Positions 6,943 through 10,004 of a stretch of DNA of 10,004 bases are shown here, piece by piece (the stretch's first letter is position 1; each line of letters starts with the position of its first letter). Below the pieces are notes generated by a model. It was given only the letters and a program-made list of their open reading frames with translations, searched no databases and was not told the DNA's origin. Origin of the DNA: an uncultured Planctomycetaceae bacterium. Lineage in GTDB: Bacteria > Planctomycetota > Planctomycetia > Planctomycetales > Planctomycetaceae. Made by a program: the position numbers and the translations under genes. The stretch covers positions 1-10,004 of the forward strand of contig CAIJTL010000942.1 of assembly GCA_903823545.1 (NCBI GenBank). Reading direction: 5' to 3'.

Positions 6943-7166
6943 GATCGGGGCCTCGCGAGAGAGAAGGAGTAGGACAAGAAATGAAGTTCCGAGCCAATTG
7001 TGGATTTTCAGTGAATACAATGTGAGGTTTTATCAGAGTTTCGTCCATGCTGAAGTTTGCCGAAGCGATCAGGATTCACATTTCTTAGTTCGCACGAATC
7101 GCACACGGAATCAATTAGAGTTCAAAGATCACTGAAGTAGACGATTGACTCGAGTGAGAGTCCGGC

Positions 7167-7316
7167 ATGTCCCTGCTGCATCCATTGGAATTGATGATCG
7201 TTGGTGTCATCGCGATTGCTTTTCTGATATTCCGACTACCAACGGTGCATCAGCGAACACAGTTGAAGTTCAACACATTACTCCTGCAAACGGTGATATC
7301 ACCGAAAACGTGCTGA
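7167..7316 (+). CDS. Small hypothetical membrane protein, possibly frameshifted
   Basis: A 49-residue frame opens at the ATG at 7167, with GAGAG six bases upstream. It begins MSLLHPLELMIVGVIA and continues IAFLIFRLPTV, a single hydrophobic helix ending in RLP. This resembles the N-terminus of TatA/TatB-type proteins, but it lacks the FG hinge, and no amphipathic helix follows. After about residue 26 the sequence turns unconvincing (HQRTQLKFN...). The frame one base back (ending at 7378) instead reads like real protein: NGASANTVEVQHITPANGD and then a second hydrophobic helix (KLVAFLIASAAATVALW). One missing base near 7239-7242 would join both into a protein of roughly 70 residues with two membrane segments. 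It may be a decayed gene, a sequencing error or chance. It lies 111 bp upstream of the [2Fe-2S] gene on the same strand. Confidence 0.35.
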   Translation: MSLLHPLELMIVGVIAIAFLIFRLPTVHQRTQLKFNTLLLQTVISPKTC

Positions 7317-7414
7317 AACTGGTTGCCTTTCTGATAGCATCTGCCGCCGCAACTGTCGCTTTGTGGACGGCAAATTGAACTTCGGGAGAGCTTGGCGAAT
7401 GCGGCTCGATGATG

Positions 7415-7420
7415 AAGGGA
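7415..7420 (+). promoter_or_regulatory. Ribosome binding site of the [2Fe-2S] protein gene
   Basis: AAGGGA ends 7 bp before the GTG at 7428. This supports that GTG as the start rather than a chance non-ATG codon, and it places the first cluster cysteine at residue 8, as expected for the family. Confidence 0.6.
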
Positions 7421-7427
7421 CCATCGC

Positions 7428-7724
7428 GTGGAGTTGGATGACACGATTTGTTACTGCTTCCATATCTCGAAACGGAAGATCTTCAACTTCATGCGGATTC
7501 ATCAACCGCGTCGAGCAAGCCAGCTTTCCGAATGCGGCGGCGCAGGATCGGGTTGCGGCTGGTGTGTCCCGTTCCTCAAACGGTATTTCGCCGAAGAGAC
7601 GCAGCAGGCACCTCGATTAGAAGATTCACTCACCCCAGAGGAATACGCTCGGCAACGAGGCGATTACATCAAAGCAGGAAATGGAACGCCGCCATCGGGT
7701 GCGATTCCGCCACCGCTGGTCTGA
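7428..7724 (+). CDS. BFD-type (2Fe-2S)-binding protein
   Basis: A 98-residue protein starting with GTG. It carries the cysteine pattern of the BFD-like [2Fe-2S] domain (bacterioferritin-associated ferredoxin, also found in NirB, NifU and copper-transfer proteins). The ligands are Cys8 and Cys10 (CYC), then Cys43 and Cys46 in GSGCGWC, giving C-x-C-x32-C-x2-C. An additional Cys36 lies in SECGGAG. A basic helix region (SKRKIFNFMRIHQPRRASQ) lies between the cysteine pairs. After the domain comes a tail of about 45 residues rich in Pro, Glu and Gly (LTPEEYARQRGDYIKAG...), longer than in the 64-residue E. coli Bfd. Bfd releases iron from bacterioferritin, but no bacterioferritin gene is nearby, so the role here is open; a stand-alone electron carrier or cluster sensor is possible. 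Its 3' end converges with the second DUF1501 gene. Confidence 0.82.
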   Translation: MELDDTICYCFHISKRKIFNFMRIHQPRRASQLSECGGAGSGCGWCVPFLKRYFAEETQQAPRLEDSLTPEEYARQRGDYIKAGNGTPPSGAIPPPLV

Positions 7725-7774
7725 CGCATTAACGGGTCAACATCACCATAACCCACCGCGCATTCGATTGGGCT

Positions 7775-9157
7775 TTAGAACAATTCGGCAATGACTCGCC
7801 CAGTGCTAGCGCGAACGGTGAATCCATCAGGACTAATTCCCGTTTCGGGCGGGATATCGAGTGCATGAAATAGTGTTGCTGCAAAGTCTTCCGGACGAAC
7901 AAGGCGATCCTTGACGTAGGCCGCCTGCGTGTCGGAAGAACCAAAAATCGTTCCACCACGAATTCCCGCTCCGGCGAGCATCGCTGAGTAGCAGTTCGGC
8001 CAATGATCACGACCGATCGCCGACGCCCCTTTGCTGATCCGCGGAGTGCGGCCGAACTCGCCAACGAGCACCACGAGCGTCTCGTCCAGCAACCCGCGTT
8101 GCTCAAGATCCAATAACAAGGCTGACACTGCGGTATCGCAAACCGGCAGCGCCCAACCGAGCCCATTCCAGCCATTACCGAAGATGTCGACTCCGCCGTT
8201 ACCGTGCATGTCCCAGGTTTCCAAGCTGAGAAACTTGTCACCTGGAGCGAGCCCGCACCAAGCCACAACGTTGACCAGTCGAACTCCCGCTTCGATCAAT
8301 CGGCGCGCGAGAAGCAGATTCTGTCCGAATGGATTTCGACCATATCGCTCTCGCACAGAGTCTGGCTCGCGTTCAACTTCAAACGCCTGTCTTGAAGCCG
8401 ATCCCGTCAGCAAATCAAACGCACGCTCACGGAACCGGGAGAGGGAATCGCCTTGTGGATTTGAAAACACAGCCGGTTCAACTTGATCGAGCAATTGCCG
8501 CCTTGAGGCCAGTCGATCGGATGTGATCCCATCAACCGCATCAAACGCTTTGACTCGAAACCCAGCGGTTCCTGGATTGTCATCGTGGTTCATCCCAATC
8601 ACGAGCGGAGCATGAGCCATCCCTAGCCACCCACCGGTCGTGTAGGTTGCTTCGGGCGGCATCGCACCGCCGCCAAATTTCTGAAGCCAAACATGCGACG
8701 GAAGACTCGCGGTCGACGGCTTCAATTTAGTGACGATCGAACCGAACGACGGAGCGTCCATTGCGGGGAGTGACTGACCGGCCAAAAGCATCCGATTCGC
8801 AACATCGTGAATCGGCACACTATGGCTCATCGATCGAATCACCGCATAACGATTCGCCAGCTCTGCGAGTTTCGGCATCAACTCACCAACTCGAAAGCCT
8901 GGAACGGCAGTCGCAATCGGTTGATATGGCCCACGAGTTTCAGACGGTCCGTTCGGTTTCGGGTCCCACGAATCAAGTTGACTCAAACCACCATATTGAA
9001 AGATGAAGATGCACGACTTCTGCCGACGAAGTTTTGGCCCATTGCTTTCTTTTGCGGCCAACAAATTGGAAAGAGACAATCCAAGAAGCGGTAGCGTCCC
9101 AGCTTGCAGGACTCTTCGTCGTGAGACATTTCCAATTTGAAGCCGCTGTTCATGCAT
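7775..9157 (-). CDS. DUF1501 family exported protein (second copy)
   Basis: A 460-residue DUF1501 protein. It has a clear twin-arginine leader, VSRRRVLQAG at residues 11-20 followed by the hydrophobic stretch TLPLLGLSLSNLLAA, so Tat export is likely. Family blocks are FQYGGLSQLDSWDPKPNG (53-70), the TWDMH segment (314-318), GEFGRTPRIS (366-375) and GRDHWPNCYS (382-391), with probable metal-binding Asp and His residues by analogy to the alkaline phosphatase superfamily. It shares these blocks with the copy at 926-2347 but differs strongly between them, so this is an old paralogue and not a recent duplication. The start is the ATG at 9157, with GTGAG and GGGAG upstream. The gene is 73 bp downstream of glnD on the same strand. 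No DUF1549/DUF1553 partner is seen. Catalytic activity is unknown. Confidence 0.9.
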   Translation of the reverse strand: MHEQRLQIGNVSRRRVLQAGTLPLLGLSLSNLLAAKESNGPKLRRQKSCIFIFQYGGLSQLDSWDPKPNGPSETRGPYQPIATAVPGFRVGELMPKLAELANRYAVIRSMSHSVPIHDVANRMLLAGQSLPAMDAPSFGSIVTKLKPSTASLPSHVWLQKFGGGAMPPEATYTTGGWLGMAHAPLVIGMNHDDNPGTAGFRVKAFDAVDGITSDRLASRRQLLDQVEPAVFSNPQGDSLSRFRERAFDLLTGSASRQAFEVEREPDSVRERYGRNPFGQNLLLARRLIEAGVRLVNVVAWCGLAPGDKFLSLETWDMHGNGGVDIFGNGWNGLGWALPVCDTAVSALLLDLEQRGLLDETLVVLVGEFGRTPRISKGASAIGRDHWPNCYSAMLAGAGIRGGTIFGSSDTQAAYVKDRLVRPEDFAATLFHALDIPPETGISPDGFTVRASTGRVIAELF

Positions 9158-9230
9158 GTTCGACTCACTCCCAATTCAAGGTATTTGAGTCTAACACGAC
9201 AACACGATGTCGCTCTACGGCCGCCCTCGA

Positions 9231-10004
9231 CTAACCTAAAAACTTGTGGTGGCCAGTCGTGTCGAATTCAGCAAGCGTGCTGTTGAGTTCCATTTGCAAC
9301 GATGCCAAGCGTGCCTGATCGGAGATCTTCTGACCCGCCCGGTCAGTCACATAAAAGACGTCGAGCACTTGATCAAAATGCGTCGCGATCTTGGCCAGGT
9401 CGATTGAAAGCTCCAAGCGATAGATCGCGCGGCTGATTGTGTAGAGCAGGCCGGGACGGTCATGCGCGAAGACGCAAATGATGTTACAACGATCCGATGA
9501 GTCGCTGTCGATCGTGACTCGATTGGCAAGATCAGAAACCGGAGCTTTCGCGTTCTTCCAACTAAACCGTCGAGAGCGTTGAAACATCTCCTCGACTTTG
9601 ACTTCCTTCCTCAACACCTGCCGAATCGCCTTACCAACTTGCTCCATGCGATCAGGCGGAACGGCGCCTGCGTAATCGTCATCACGAACTCGGAACACAT
9701 CGACCACGATTCCGTCGGATGTTGTGCAGATTTGTGCGGAAAGAATCACCAGACGCTGTGACGTCAGCGTTCCAGCAATTCGATGGAAGCAACCTTCGGA
9801 GTTCTGGCCATCTAAGATGATGCGATATTCGACCGTTTCATCGGGTTGATAATTCCCCTCAACGACGATCTCTCCCGCTTGCAATCGGCGAATAATTTCA
9901 AGGTCTGCAGCAATGCGATCACTGTCTGTTCCGGTGAGGTAATGGGCGGGGAATTCGTTGAGCTGTTCGTCGAGCCAACCAGTGGCCTGCGTTCGCTCTT
10001 CTTC
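9231..10004 (-). CDS. glnD: PII uridylyltransferase, C-terminal part with tandem ACT domains (cut by the right edge)
   Basis: The frame is open to the right edge, giving the last 258 residues. GlnD senses glutamine and adds or removes UMP on PII to control nitrogen assimilation. The visible part starts with a helical segment ending in EFPAHYLTGTDSDRIAADL, shown here as FPAHYLTGTD and SDRIAADL, the usual GlnD stretch before its ACT pair. ACT domain 1 contains CFHRIAGTLTSQRLVILSAQ and VDVFRVRDDD. ACT domain 2 contains DRPGLLYTISRAIYRLELSI, AKIATHFDQVLDVFYVTD and GQKI, very close to the GlnD consensus. The catalytic nucleotidyltransferase and HD domains lie outside the window. An internal TTG at 9884 could open a shorter frame, but clear family sequence continues upstream of it. 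A DUF1501 gene follows on the same strand after 73 bp. Confidence 0.92.
   Translation of the reverse strand, partial: EEERTQATGWLDEQLNEFPAHYLTGTDSDRIAADLEIIRRLQAGEIVVEGNYQPDETVEYRIILDGQNSEGCFHRIAGTLTSQRLVILSAQICTTSDGIVVDVFRVRDDDYAGAVPPDRMEQVGKAIRQVLRKEVKVEEMFQRSRRFSWKNAKAPVSDLANRVTIDSDSSDRCNIICVFAHDRPGLLYTISRAIYRLELSIDLAKIATHFDQVLDVFYVTDRAGQKISDQARLASLQMELNSTLAEFDTTGHHKFLG

Noticed and set aside
7735..7764. GGGT ... ACCC inverted repeat between the [2Fe-2S] gene and the second DUF1501 gene as a terminator
   Set aside because: Only four pairs with a long loop and no T-run on either strand; too weak to call.
1..10004. CRISPR array, tRNA, rRNA, insertion sequence or phage genes
   Set aside because: No spaced direct repeats, transposase or integrase motifs, tRNA-like cloverleaf or rRNA-like conserved sequence was recognised.

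Overview
The window looks like ordinary chromosomal DNA of a planctomycete, probably from the Pirellula/Rhodopirellula/Gimesia part of the phylum. The main evidence is two separate DUF1501 proteins with twin-arginine-type leaders, a family strongly expanded in Planctomycetes. Moderate GC, loosely packed genes on mixed strands and weak Shine-Dalgarno signals agree with this. The assignment rests on gene content and remembered family distribution, not on a search.

Left part (1-4993, all minus strand, read from high to low coordinates). A small acidic zinc-ribbon membrane protein (4619-4993, start uncertain) is followed by leuD (3897-4493), which encodes the isopropylmalate dehydratase small subunit. 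leuD lies 9 bp from an FtsX/MacB-type ABC permease (2541-3887). After a 193-bp gap come a DUF1501 protein (926-2347), nadD (241-873) and the 5' end of a ribokinase gene that runs off the left edge.

Middle (4995-7724). A phytanoyl-CoA dioxygenase-family gene runs on the plus strand, divergent from the zinc-ribbon gene. It converges on a gene for a membrane-anchored C39-like cysteine peptidase (minus). The roughly 295 bp between their 3' ends hold a cluster of inverted repeats, including two hairpins that share a 20-bp core in opposite orientation. Divergent from the peptidase gene are a questionable, possibly frameshifted small membrane-protein ORF and a gene for a BFD-type [2Fe-2S] protein, both plus strand.

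Right part (7775-10004, minus). A second DUF1501 gene lies downstream of the 3' end of glnD, which codes for the C-terminal tandem ACT domains of the PII uridylyltransferase and continues past the right edge.

The core genes serve unrelated housekeeping tasks: NAD synthesis, leucine synthesis, nitrogen sensing and sugar phosphorylation. They are mixed with accessory genes of unknown substrate. I see no CRISPR array, prophage, insertion sequence, rRNA or tRNA, and no convincing multi-gene novel system. The most distinctive non-coding signal is the mirrored hairpin pair at 5900-5976. The most interesting proteins are the membrane-linked C39-like peptidase and the stand-alone BFD protein.
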